A stretch of DNA of 64,000 bases. It comes from Mesostigma viride. Lineage: Eukaryota > Streptophyta > Mesostigmatophyceae > Mesostigmatales > Mesostigmataceae. Below are positions 1-10,705 of the stretch, piece after piece (the first letter of the stretch is position 1; the number at the start of each line of letters is the position of its first letter). The notes under the pieces were generated by a model. The model did no database searches and was not told the DNA's origin. It saw only the letters and a program-made list of their open reading frames with translations. The stretch lies in the NCBI GenBank assembly GCA_009746045.1, contig RPFO01000744.1:555635-619634 (forward strand), read 5' to 3'. Position numbers and translations under genes: made by a program.

Positions 1-3
1 CGT

Positions 4-1370
4 TTGGCTGAACATCGTGCGTTTTTATATGACGAAACCAACCACGTGGGCAAACTTGCAGGAGTGCTCCTCACGGCAGGGCGGTGGGGTGGCGTCCAGC
101 GGATGAGCTTACGAGGAAAAGCACTGATCGTCAACCAACTCTTGTTCTCCAAGGTTTTATACTACTGTCTGGCACACCCTCCCAACGATCATACCATACA
201 GCTTATCCAACGCATCGGCAGCAATTTTGTTTGGAAACAAAAAGGTTTGATATCTCACACGGTACATGGTTGGATCAGCCGGGATATGTCCTTTATGTCA
301 TGGTTGCACGGTGGTCTAGGGCTACACAACATACAATGGCGCTTGTGGTCGATGTATGCTAAACAAGTGATCAGCGTGTACATGGAAGTGAACACGCACC
401 CTGGCTGCCTGTTGGCAAAAGAGTCTCTCTCCGCTATTTACACCCATGCTAATGGCACATCATGGCACCTTGACGCTGGAGTACTTGGCTGCACACTGAT
501 ATCATACAAGGGGCTCCCCTGGTACTGGTCGCGCCTATGGTTAGGTTATCACAAGCTCAAACCTGGGCGCCTCGTTTTTCCCACCACTCGTGAGGAGGTT
601 GCACGACAGATTCTTTATTTCAATGATTTGATCGTGGACAATGCGCGCAAGCCCGGCCCTTGGGCACGTTACATGGGCACAACCCTTATGCTGGCTTCCT
701 GTGCGCATCACCCCATGTTCTGAGAGTGCTCGATCTCTACGCGTGGCAGGGGGACAGATATCGGTTACGGGCATACACTGAAGTTAATGCTTGGGTGCAA
801 AGCATGCCATCGCTACACGCTTGGAACACCCTCATCCAGGCCATCCCAGCTACATGGCATGCTCTGATGATGGCCCCACGCAAGGCCCTCCAACCGGGTG
901 ATTGGATCAGTTTTTACCCGTACGGGATCACATCCACATGCAAAGGTCTGGTCCGGGGAGTGTTGCCTCCGGCCGGGATTCAAGTCCAAGTGGCCGACAC
1001 CCTTCCAGGCCACAATGGTTGCCTCAATCAGTTGGCGACATTATGTGTCTGTCTTCCAGCCCACCAATGTCACCGTATCCGGATGGTCCCGTGGTTAGTA
1101 TCAAGGTCCTGCATGTTCCAGCCGGACCCCACGACCCCGGCGGAGGCCATCACTTGGTTACACGTAGGCAATACGAGACTGGATACTTTACCATTGGACC
1201 CCCTGGAGTTTGGCTGGACCTTGACCAAGGGGATGTCTAGGATTAGCAAATGTCTTTACGAGTACACAGCAGAATGGGGTTATGACATTTTACTGCACGA
1301 GAACCATAAGCTCCACCCTGGCCGCCCATGCACGATGGGGCTTTCACTGGCCTGGGTACAGTTGGATTAA
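4..1370 (+). pseudogene. LINE ORF2 fragment, region after the RT catalytic core
   Basis: Frame 1 (4-723) contains features typical of the segment following the RT palm in plant-type LINEs: a GKALIVNQLLFSKVLYY block, then an IGSNFVWKQKG block and a GGLGLHNIQWRLWSMYAKQ block. The frame ends with a stop at 721-723. The protein continues in frame 3 from about 660 to 1370, so there is a frameshift in the overlap. The continuation is rich in Trp and His and shows no clear domain of its own. The family call rests on these motifs; the subfamily is not resolved. Confidence 0.7.
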
Positions 1371-1524
1371 ACTTATCACCGTGGCGGTCGATCACCCTTT
1401 GGTGGACCGCAGAGCGACCGACATTCAACATCTTTTACTGCACAGAGCCATCGGGGTAAACGCGACCCTCAGCAGCCGGTTTCACCACGATGCGACATGC
1501 CTGTGCACCTTCCCTTCGGAAACA

Positions 1525-1546
1525 ATTAATTAATTAATTAATTAAA
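1525..1546. repeat. (TTAA)n microsatellite
   Basis: Short run of TTAA/AATT units inside the LINE sequence. It interrupts the coding remnant; the 1371-1826 interval shows no intact frame. Confidence 0.8.
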
Positions 1547-1826
1547 CTCGTGCTCCCGTTGGGGAGTCACGGAGCACCGAAGTGCTTTTAATCCCTGTGT
1601 GTGCACTACAGGAGAAAGGGCAGAGACCCCCAGTCTCCTTCATGCCAAAGGCATGCCACAGCTGCAATCGGGCGCGGCTAGCTAAAAGGACAGGCTAACG
1701 ATCCGGCAAACTGTGGGTGCAATAAGACCCATGTGAGCATATCATAGCAAGGAGCGTGGGCAGGTAATCTGAACATAGCCAGGGCGTGGCATGGCTGTAC
1801 TAGGACTAGGCTAAGGCTATGGCTGG

Positions 1827-2372
1827 TTGTGTACCGTGCGTTGGCGGCACGTGACTAGGTGTGTTGGCACAGCTAGGCAACATTCTACGGAAACAATTGA
1901 GCACCGCTTTCTCTACTGCCAAGTGAGCGGGGTGTGGCAATGGTTGTTTAACGTATGGTCCGCATGGACCGCGCTACCACATTCCACACTAACGCTATCC
2001 GTGCGTTGTATCATATTCGGTATGGCGGGGACCCCCGGGGAGGAGCTATCCAACAGTCAACTAGCCTGGGTATGGCTCCGAACTAATATGCTATACGCGA
2101 TCTGGACTATCCGGAACGAGACGGTTTTCAAAGTGCGGCACGAATACACCAAAGCCGCCGTGGTGAGGCGGTTTATCTTTCTCTGGAACTCAGCAATGCG
2201 TCGCGAGCGCTTGGCTCTTGGCGCAAGAACAATACAAGGTGTGGGACCCCGGGCCCAACAACGACAAGCCCAGCCCCTTGGAGCTCTTCCATGCTCTCCT
2301 GGGACGCAACAGGGTGTTTACTTGCATTCCTCACGGTGACCTTACGCGCGTCACTTGGCTCCCCTAGCTGGT
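1827..2372 (+). pseudogene. LINE ORF2 C-terminal zinc-finger-like segment and tail
   Basis: One frame (1827-about 2200) has a Cys/His pattern around ETIEHRFLYC followed by a WQWLFNVWSAW stretch, like the zf-RVT region at the end of plant LINE RTs. After a frameshift near 2200 the neighbouring frame gives the tail VWDPGPNNDKPSPLELFHAL, then LLGRN, and stops at 2370. Two other fragments in the window preserve the same tail with conservative changes, which shows that this second frame is the true one. Confidence 0.65.
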
Positions 2373-2512
2373 CACACAATGCTCCTTTCTAAACCTTTCA
2401 CCTATCACACTACCCTTAGAGGGTAACCAGCTGGTCGATACGTGGTCATACCTCTTCACCTAATGATATTCCTATTGGTTAATAAAAATACCCATTTACC
2501 CGGAAAAAAAAA

Positions 2513-2932
2513 ATGGCTATGTATGAGTGTTTCTGTTGAAACCCAAAGAAGTGGCAGTAAGTCTCCCGCCTGTAGCCTAAGTCGGTGGACACGTCTCAGC
2601 ACCGACAGCACCCTATTGGGTACTGGGACGGTACTGGACTAGATCAGTTTAGGCATTCAGTTGACACGTGGCTGTACTCAGTATGATTGTGATGAGCCGG
2701 TACCTCAGTACCGGGACTGTAGTTGTCATGTTAGGACAGACCAGATCAGATTGTAACTGATACGATAGTCCGTCCAGGATCAGTAAGTTAGTGTTAACTT
2801 ACGCAAAGTCTGGCCAGCCGTCATTGACGGCTGGCCAGCAGTTATATGTGCAAGTATGCCAAGGTGTCTCGTCGTCCACACACACGCCATTTGGCATTGC
2901 TTGAGCTTTCCAGCAGTGAGTGTGTTTCCGGC
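2513..2932. other. Non-coding interval with a perfect 14-bp hairpin
   Basis: No convincing gene. At 2810-2838 the sequence CTGGCCAGCCGTCA is followed almost at once by its reverse complement, forming a near-loopless hairpin. The rest is unremarkable. Confidence 0.5.
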
Positions 2933-3971
2933 GTAGTGGCTCAAAACACATTGCGAATTAATATTTTTTCGAGGGTTTTTCTTCATGGTTTTGACACTTT
3001 GCGGGGAAAGTTCAGCACGTGTTAGGTAAACTTCGAGCCCGGGAGCTTGTTTATATTAGGGCACCTAGTTCAGTGTCTGACTTGGATTCTAACCTACGGC
3101 AAGTACATTAATGATTACCCACCAAGCGCCGGCAGTTCCTATCTGACAATTAAATGAGTACAAGTATGACATAAGGCCCTAATCTTAAGTAATAGGGCCC
3201 CTAATCAGTGCTAATAGGGCCCCTAACTTCAGTGCTAATAGGGCCCTAATCAGTGCTATTTCTTAATTAATTAACCCAACATGGCCCTAATTAGACGGAA
3301 ATATGGCCCAAATCAGTACCTAGTGATTATATTAAGTTAGTGCTCAAATTTTATGTTCAAAATAAAATGTAACTTATTCATGACGTATCCTCCCGAGTAT
3401 TCATGACGTATCCTCCCTGATCATACCCAAATGCAAAAAGTACTTGTCTAACTTGTGTTAAAGTGCGGCTTAGGTTGTCTAGTTGGACCATGCAAATCGT
3501 TCTAGAATTCAAAATTGAATGCGTTCTCAATCTGGCGCGACGCGGCGCGGCGCGGCGCGGCAAGCGCGGCGCTCCCCTTCATCTAGCTGCGCCGCGGCCT
3601 GCAGCCAGAAACAGGTGTAGCGGCGCTGCCCGGTTTTCATACTTTACGGGGTAAATTGGAGCATTATTTTAGCACTTTTCGGGGGGTCATTCGAAAATAT
3701 CAAGTAACGTGCGTGTTTGCAACTTGCCCGTTGAAACTCTACGGCGGAGCCAATTTTCGGAAGAACCTCACCCTTATGCTTGCAAATTCGGGACAAATTC
3801 GGTGGATGTATGGATGGATGTATGTATGGATGGATTGACGGATTTTCATCCCCTATTCCTATGTTTTCTCACGTGTACGGCCTTATAAGCTTCGCCAATT
3901 CTGGCGAACCTGACGGTTCTTCCGAAAATTGGCTCCGCCTGATTAATTCGCAATGTGTTTTGAGCCACTAC
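2933..3971. mobile_element. Element with terminal inverted repeats, no transposase
   Basis: The left end from 2933 (GTAGTGGCTCAAAACACATT, continuing into GCGAATTAAT) is repeated inverted at about 3942-3971. Weaker similarity extends about 15 bases further out on both sides. A second nested inverted pair lies at about 3741-3768 and 3912-3940 (GGTTCTTCCGAAAATTGGCTC type). The interior holds a tandem run of an AATAGGGCCCCTAATCAGTGCT-like unit (about 3187-3260) and a GC-rich block near 3535-3620. No transposase frame is present, so it is a non-autonomous DNA element of uncertain superfamily. Confidence 0.6.
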
Positions 3972-4105
3972 GGTAGTTTCCACTAACTAGCACCATTTTA
4001 TTTAAATTTTAAATTGTCAATATTATCTAACCATATTAAAAACCATCGGTCAATATTATATATTTGAATGATCAATGTTATACGTACAGATATATATGTC
4101 ATGAA

Positions 4106-4147
<42 letters not shown>
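4106..4147. repeat. (GTT)n microsatellite
   Basis: About 14 units of GTT, roughly 300 bases upstream of the first exon of the putative secreted-protein gene. Confidence 0.9.
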
Positions 4148-4442
4148 GTCCCACGCCGCCCAAGGGCAACAGAGATGATGCCATGAATTATCACTGGTAG
4201 AATCGTACCAGTATTGCTACGTATAGTGATAACGAATCGAATTAGGGACCTGCAGTCGAGGATTGATTGCTGTACGATGCTCAAGGCAAAAAGACGTCCG
4301 GCCGGCCCTGCATGGACAGCTGCATGGGGTCGGGATGTGGCCGGCGTGGTATGAGCGACAGCTCTTGCATGAGCTGGCGGCGGCTAGCAGCTACTGGAGT
4401 CATGCACCGTTGAAATTAATTTCCGATCCCTTCGAAGGTAAT

Positions 4443-5168
4443 ATGTTACGGCATGTGCTGCTGGCTATTTTGATCGCCAGCTCCATCTCGGTATCCTTCT
4501 GCGACGGATTTGCGAGGTCCCAGCAGCCTGCCGTGATATCCGAACTTCATCATGGAACCCAAGACCGTGACGGTACGTCCCAGAGCTAGTACGCACGCAC
4601 GTACGTACTGTAGCAATATTGCTGCACGCGCTCGAATGCACTATAAGCTAATGGCCAGTATGCGTCATGTTTTGCGTTTCCCCATAACTTGGTTAGATAG
4701 AAGTAGTACAACAAGATCCACTTGTAACTTGTAAATGAATACCCTCAACAGCATCACTGCTTCTTTATGTTGATCAACATACATATTATATGAGTTGCGT
4801 TAAAAACCCCTTGATCACGTCATGAAACTAAGGGAGCCATTGCTGTAAGTGCGGGGTGTCACTAATTACTAGAACTTCCCGCCCTGCGGCGCTTACAAGT
4901 TAAGGGAAAGTGCGCTGTTTTGTTTCTTTGCAACTGATATGAATCATTTTGGCTTAATGCAGGACTAGGTCGTGACCTGCAGGCTCCGCGCGCAAATGCA
5001 ACTCCTACATCGCGGGACACAATCAGCAGGCGGCCAGGTTATACGGATGCTACCGGTCGGTTGTACGCGCCTGAAGCTGCAGAGATTGGCGCTGATGCGG
5101 ATGACGTCGACCATTTCGCTCCCATTGCATCAACGTTGTCGGCCCAAGCTGCGGTTTCTAGTGACGAG
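4443..5168 (+). CDS. Putative secreted protein, first two exons
   Basis: Exon 1 (4443-4572) starts at an ATG and encodes a basic-then-hydrophobic N-terminus, MLRHVLLAILIASSISVSF, typical of a signal peptide. It ends in phase 1 at GACG|GTACGT. After a 390-base intron ending TTAATGCAG, exon 2 (4963-5168) continues in the matching phase with no stop for 69 codons and ends at GACGAG|GTGAGA. The mature part is polar, rich in Ala, Arg and Asp, with no Cys pattern or domain I recognise. A possible third exon (acceptor near 5278) stays open to 5472 but crosses a GC-rich repeat, so I leave it out. The matching phase and two consensus splice sites are the main support. Confidence 0.5.
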
Positions 5169-6823
5169 GTGAGACTTGGCTTCATAATTATGCCCCGCGT
5201 TGGCTAATATGTGGCACTTGAATATTAGTAAGGGGCTTGGTACGCGGATGATGCGGCAAGCTGAGCTGTACGTGCGCAGCTGTACATACGCCATGCCATT
5301 GCGCATGTGGGGAGGTTGTGGCATGCAGCGGTTTTGCTAACGGGCCGCGCGCGGCCACATGTGGCCGCGGGCCGCCGGATTTCGGACGCTGCGGTCACAC
5401 GGGGCCGCGGAATGTTTGTGTTCGCGGTCATATGTGGCCACAGGATTTTTGTGGCTGCCGCCACACTGTGCTAGTACTAGCTACAGCATCATGGATGGGG
5501 AGGTGCAGCATCATATGGGGAATCCAGTATCATGGAGGGCCCGGGGGGGACCATACAGCATCATGGGGAACCCCCCTCTCCCCCACTTGAACACCCATCG
5601 CATTGGTTGAGGTCACTGCTTGTACTAAGCATGCAGCAAGTACTTCCCAGCTGCACTTGTTGGCCCATGCACACCATCCGCACTGTCTGGAATTTAGGTC
5701 CATCTAGACCCCTTCTCACTTTTGCCGGCTCTATGTGGTAGCCCCGGGCGCCCCCCCCCCCCTTGAATCTGATCACCCTTTTTGCCACCACACATCAGTG
5801 CTTCGATCTTGATCACATCAGGCCTATATGTGTGTGGTTTCTGCGATTGGGCTGCTTGTGTCATGCAATGTGATTGCCCAACTAAAGGGATTATCAAATG
5901 CGATCGCTACTTGCCAGGCATGCAAGCGCCTGTCTCAGCCTCAGCCTTGATTGCAGTGATGTTTGGACGCACCGCACGACCGCCATGCCTACTTCTGATG
6001 CATGTGCTTGCACCCTCCAACTCAACTTGAATACAACTGGGCGGATTCAATTATAGCCCTGTGTGGAAATGCTGTCAGCGCTGCCATGGAAATGGTGCTT
6101 GTGGTAATGCGTATGTATTCTACTCCTTGTGCTGCCAGGCCAAGATTCCATTGCCTATGCCCTAATGTCCCCAGTATATAAATAAAATTTCCATTTATAT
6201 TCTCTGGCATCTGCATGTGATGGGTTCGCAAAATTTCGTCTCTTCTGGCTTACGACAACCAGACTGAGGGGGCAGTAATGAAGCCCATGCGACGGCACCT
6301 TCTGGCGGGCGACTTGGGTGAGTGCCTCAAGGCCGGGCTGTGGAAAGTTGCTCCCCCAGGTCCCAACCAAGGCTCCTTGACATATCTAGTGCTTCCGTGG
6401 GAAAGGGTGTGATAAGGCCTGCATGGGTGAGCTGTTTTTCTTATGTTCCATGCCTTTCTTTAACCCCTAAATGGTCTGGCTGCCGATTTTCCGCCAAAAA
6501 CTGAGTTACAGCCGATGCATGGGCCCCTTCTCGGGCGACCAAATGCCGCGAAAACTGTTGAGAAGTTTGGAAAATTTAATCTCAGAGAAGATCGAAAGTT
6601 TATAATTTTCCTCACAGGATGATACTAGGGTTCGCATACTTCTGACAAAGTTATAGAGGTGTTCTGGCCGGTCAAAGTACAAGGGGTCAGGGTACTTTTT
6701 CACGTACAACGTGCATTCCGGAAAACGACGACCCGGCCATGGCGGCTTGCGCCCACGCATGGCATTTACGTTTGCGTTAGAATTTTCTGGACAAACTTAG
6801 GAAATTTATTTTATTCATCCTAA
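5169..6823. other. Interval without a supported gene
   Basis: Contains a GC-rich stretch (5340-5460) with palindromes such as GGCCACATGTGGCC, repeated in diverged form as GGTCATATGTGGCC, and a C-run at 5752-5762. Several short open frames exist but none has recognisable motifs or splice context. Confidence 0.4.
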
Positions 6824-7171
6824 AGATTATTTTTAATACCTCTAGCCATAGCACTTTTAGTTCTATTAGCTTCATGTCAAAAAGAAGCAAGAGATCAAAA
6901 GCTCATAGTAGGACTATCAGCTGATTATCTACCATTTGAGTATCAGAACAATGGCGAAATAGTAGGATTTGACGTAGATCTCGCTCGAGCAATAGGGAAA
7001 AAGCTAGGTCTGGCCATTGAAATAAAAGATATGAATTTTGGTTACCTAATCCCTGCTTTGCAATATGGCAATATTGACCTGGCTGTATCCAGCATTTCTA
7101 TTTCCCCTGAAAAAAAAGAAAACATAGATTTCTCAGAAAAGTATTACACTAATACTGTACCATTGCTTCAG
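6824..7171 (+). pseudogene. Bacterial-type amino-acid ABC transporter substrate-binding lipoprotein, fragment
   Basis: The frame open from 6824 encodes a hydrophobic leader ending in the lipobox LLASC, then the start of a type-3 solute-binding domain (SBP_bac_3, HisJ/GlnH/ArtJ family): KLIVGLSADYLPFEY, then GEIVGFDVDLARAIG, NFGYLIPALQYGNIDLAVSS and SPEKKENIDFSEKYY. These are the N-terminal lobe and ligand-pocket motifs of the family. There is no start codon (a stop precedes it), and homology ends near 7171 after about 115 of an expected 240-260 residues. Codons are strongly A/T-ending, unlike the GC-rich surroundings. A lipobox and this family imply a bacterial donor. A Rickettsiales-like endosymbiont is plausible but is inference. 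Confidence 0.75.
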
Positions 7172-7950
7172 ATTTTTTTTATTAGTTGCCATTTTAATTT
7201 TATTAGTGTGCGGGTTCCAGCATTTCTTAAAAAAGTGTTCATGAAAAAAAAGTTTGGGCAAGTACAGTCTATACTTTGGTTTATATCTTTTTGGGCTTAA
7301 ATTCTTACATTAGTTTTAATGAAGGAACCCCCCTTTAGTCAATTGCAATACTATTCAGTCATGCATTACTTTTGGATCCACTTCGTTTTAAAAGTTTCTA
7401 TTTTGGGTACATGTTTACTTCTTTTATCTCTCGCTGTGAATAAGCCGGACAGTAATTCTTTTGAATTTCCTTTATTTTTTCTTTTATCGGCATGGGGGAT
7501 GGGATTAATGGCAGAGACTTATTATTTAATTAGTATGTACTTGTCGATTGAATTACAAAGCTTTTGCTTTAGAAGCAGGTTTAAAGTATTTTCTTTTAGG
7601 AGCGTTTTCTTCCGGATTATTTTTATTCTTTTATTTATGTATTTACAGGTCAAACCAGTTTAGAAGAATTAGCAAAAGCGACAGAATCTCTTTTGGCATT
7701 AGAATCAGTATACAATAATGAATCCAACATTTGGTCTAATTATTGGAATTTTATTTCTTTATGCAGGATTTCTATTCAAGAGTGGAGCAACTCCTTTTCA
7801 CATGTGGACTCCGGATGTTTATGCTTCAGGATCGAGCCCACTACAGCAACTGTTTTTTTTCTATTCTTCCAAAGATACCCCTTTTCGGAATGTTTCTTCG
7901 CTTTTTCTTTCAAGGATTAATTTTTTTAAAGTCGAAAATGGCATAATCTG
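7172..7950 (+). pseudogene. nad2: Nuclear copy of mitochondrial nad2 (NADH dehydrogenase subunit 2)
   Basis: Conserved Nad2/NuoN segments appear in order but in different frames: FLLVAILILLVCG (about 7177), GLMAETYYLISMYLSIELQS (to about 7562), LEAGLKYFLLGAFSSGLFLF (about 7567-7630), TSLEELAKATESLL, then [20 protein letters not shown] (7766-7825) and [15 protein letters not shown] (about 7868-7910). At least four frameshifts separate them, so the copy is dead. Composition is AT-rich and homopolymer-rich, as in mitochondrial DNA. It abuts the bacterial lipoprotein fragment without a gap and ends just before a repetitive element. Bacterial nuoN is the alternative source; the motifs look closer to plant and algal mitochondrial Nad2. 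Confidence 0.75.
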
Positions 7951-8188
7951 ACAAAATTAGAAATATATCTCTTGGTTTTGGTCCATCGGAGTTCCTTCCC
8001 ACCAAGAGAAACATTTTTTTTACATTTTTGTGCACTGCTAGGCTTTATTATACGGACACTGAGCCTACACCACATGCACCTTCAAACTCAGTGCACATCA
8101 TTATTAAGTTGGTTATTGTAGCACCATACTGGGGGCCCAGCACACTCGAACACAAGGTGTTGCCCCTCTAAGCAGCGTGGGTGCCAGG

Positions 8189-8360
8189 GTGGGTGGGTGG
8201 GTGGGTGGGTGGGTGGGTGGGTGGGTGGGTGGGTGGGTGGGTGGGTGGGTGGGTGGGTGGGTGGGTGGGTGGGTGGGTGGGTGGGTGGGTGGGTGGGTGG
8301 GTGGGTGGGTGGGTGGGTGGGTGGGTGGGTGGGTGGGTGGGTGGGTGGGTGGGTGGGTGG
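8189..8360. repeat. (GGGT)n microsatellite, about 43 units
   Basis: An uninterrupted GGGT array with strong G-quadruplex potential on the + strand. It occupies the A/B junction of the element, where sister copies carry only three to four units (40770-40790 and 62288-62300, read as CCCACCCACCC), so it looks like a local expansion of a resident seed. Confidence 0.95.
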
Positions 8361-8899
8361 GAGCTGAAAAGAGGCCTCCGTAAGTCCCCTACACCACTCT
8401 AAGTACTGACTATCATTCACATTGCGCCACGCAGGCCTGACGGCTGGCGCAGGTACAAGGTGTCCTGACTGCCCATTACAGTTGCGCCACGCCTGGCGGC
8501 TGGCGCAGGTACAAGGTCTCGTGACGTACGTTAGAAGCTACCTAGGCCTGCACTCCCGAACCACACTCAGCCTCGGCACAAAAAGGGCCGGCCGGTGCAG
8601 TACCCTCGTGACAAGCGCTAGTCTTACGCTAGCTACCTACAGCAAGTCGGTCCCCTTTGAGCCCGTCCACGTGTCATATATGAAATGAGCGAAGCTCAAC
8701 AAATACATTCTTGTTTTTGGTCCATTGGATTTCCTTCCCACCAAGAGAAACATTTTTTTTACATTTCTGTGTGCTAGGCTTTATACAAACAGCCTATACC
8801 ACAGCTTCAAATTCAGTGCACATCATTATCAAGTTGGTTTATACTGTAGCACCATGCCGGGGGCCCAGCATACTCGAACACAAGGTGTTGCCCCCACAC

Positions 8900-10366
8900 C
8901 TCCCACCTGGCCACGAAGGCTGTCGCCAACCTTGGTGCCGAGTTTCTTTCCGCCCCTGGCCCCCCTCCCGCACGCTGCCGCGGCTGTACGTACTGCCGCC
9001 CCCGTGTGGCCGCTACGGAACCTTTTCCGGCGGACGCAGGGCGGCACCCATTTCGTTCCCCCCGTTAGGGGGGCGGTTTCCAGCGGCTGCTCATTAGGCC
9101 TTAATTACGCCCCCGGACCGTCTCTCACAAGCCCAGGACCCATCACCAGCCCCACCCCTGAGGCTGGGAATTCCCGGCATTGAAGCATTGTGGCGATAGG
9201 CCCTCTACCCTACCAAGGCCTTGGCTTGGAAACTGCTTAGCCAAAACCCTGACGAGGGCTTGTGTTTTGGTAGGATTTTGTTTTGTTAATTTTTTTTTTT
9301 AATGGCATTATTAGCTATGCCCGCCTGGCTGAACCGAACTCTTTATTGCCTTTCCTATAATGCATCATACAGGAGAAGAACGAAGGCGATAAAACAGCCA
9401 GAATTTCAGCCCCGCCTGGCGAACATTCTTTGCTAAAAAACTGGGCAATGATGAAGAGCGCGAGCGCGCTCCTCCCACCAAGATTTGCTCCAGCCCCGCA
9501 TCCTCCCCGAAACTCGGGCCATCTGGCCACTGGCCGAAAGATCGGGTCCGCTGTCAGGCTCCTGGCAGTTATGGGCTACCCTGGCACCCCGCGCTAGCCA
9601 TCTCCACCCTTAACCCATAATCCGGAAACTGGGCGATATATCGCCCAGTTTGACCCCCGGTGGCGCGGCGCTCAATTCCAGGAGCGCCGCGCCACCCGTG
9701 ACGGATGTAAGTTGTCCGGTGGGTCTGGGAACACTTAGGGACGAAGGTGATGCATAGGTTTGGGGGTAATATAACTAATATTCGCCATAGCCTGGTAATT
9801 ACAACGTGTATTGAGAAAGTATCACGTGACTTTGGCGGGAAATTTTCACTCGCGCGCGCGCGTAACTAGATATGGCTGCCAGCGTGCCGTTGTAATGGAA
9901 ATTTGCGTCTCGCGGCTTGTAACGGTTCAGAATGTTGCTCAGAATGATGATGCGTGATTTTCGTAGGTCAGGGGTGGCCAGATGGATTTTCGTAGGTCAG
10001 GGGTTAAGGCAGATTCGCCTCCACCTGTGATTTTTTCCACCGTAGCCGCTGGCCAGTAGGGCTCCTTCCCTGACGTTTTCCGACTTAGAACGCAGCTCCC
10101 CCAGTGTCAGGAAGGCTGCTTGCCGCACCCAGGGGTAGAGGGGAATGGTCAGTGGGCCCAGCGCCGGAAATCTGACACACCCTTTTACTCAAATCGTAGA
10201 GCCCCCCACCCACCAACCGTTACCGTGGCCTGTAACGGTTGGTGGCGAACATAAAGAAATTTATTCTAGGCCTCTCCACGCTCGGAGAGGCCAATAGCAT
10301 CGTCTGACATTCAGCGCAGCCGCCATACCGGCCAGCCGACCTTGCCAGCAAATGCTGGGATAAAGT
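8900..10366. other. Interior of the 8-10.7 kb element, no gene
   Basis: No coding homology seen. It contains two adjacent perfect palindromes (9627-9650 and 9659-9696), a CG-alternating run near 9851-9862 and two copies of a TTTTCGTAGGTCAGGGGT phrase near 9960-10003. Confidence 0.5.
9627..9696. repeat. Two adjacent perfect hairpins
   Basis: 9627-9650 is a perfect 24-base palindrome, AACTGGGCGATA with its complement. Nine bases on, GGTGGCGCGGCGCTC at 9659-9673 is perfectly complementary to 9682-9696 across an 8-base loop. The two 12- and 15-bp stems carry no mismatches although the surrounding element is decayed. Confidence 0.8.
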
Positions 10367-10705
10367 TGCGAAGCTGAAAAGAGGCCTCCCTACGTCCCCT
10401 ACACCACTCTAAGTACTGACTATCATTCACATTGCGGCACGCAGGCCTGCCGGCTGGCGCAGGTACAAGGTGTCCTGACTGCCCATCACAGTTGCGCCAC
10501 GCCTGGCGGCTGGCGCAGGTGCAAGGTCTCGTGACGTACGTTAGAAGCTACCAAGGCCTGCACTCCGAAACCACACTCAGCCTCGGCACAAAAAGGGCCG
10601 GCCGGCGCAGTACCCTCGTGACGAGCGCTAGTCTTACGCTACCAACGGCAGGTCCCCTTTGAGCCCGTCCACGCGTCATATATAAAATGAGCGAAGCTCA
10701 ACAAC

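Larger units (their letters stand above)
1..2512 (+). mobile_element. 3' part of a degenerate LINE (non-LTR) retrotransposon
   Basis: The window opens inside a LINE ORF2. Visible parts are the post-catalytic RT region, a long linker, a zinc-finger-like C-terminal segment and a conserved tail, followed by a short 3' UTR with an AATAAA-like stretch (about 2480) and an A-run at 2502-2512. The reading frame changes at least twice (near 660-720 and near 2200), so this copy is dead. The RT catalytic core lies upstream of the window. Fragments of the same tail recur at 27190-27340 and 47105-47310. Confidence 0.75.
7972..10705 (-). mobile_element. Split-direct-repeat element, A-B-A-internal-B, non-autonomous
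   Basis: Block A (about 7972-8185; GGTCCATyGGAnTTCCTTCCC then AAGAGAAACATTTTTTTTACA) is followed by B (about 8362-8690; GCTGAAAAGAGGCCTCC to AATGAGCGAAGCTCAACAA). A then repeats at about 8710-8890, followed by about 1.47 kb of unrelated interior and a second B at about 10370-10705. This A-B-A-internal-B order is the split-direct-repeat layout of PAT/Kangaroo retrotransposons. The interior has no RT or recombinase frame. Related solo units lie at 40484-40974 and 62008-62488 in the opposite orientation. The first A-B junction has expanded into a (GGGT)n array. Confidence 0.6.

Noticed and set aside
7031-7300. Intact 89-residue gene from the bacterial insert
   Set aside because: It is the end of the lipoprotein fragment running into nad2 in the wrong frame; its Met is internal to the solute-binding domain.
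8177-8402. (GGWV)n or (THPP)n protein
   Set aside because: Direct translation of the GGGT array.
8725-9183. 152-residue Pro/Arg-rich open frame
   Set aside because: It lies across the A block and GC-rich interior of a non-autonomous element, with no motif and biased composition only.
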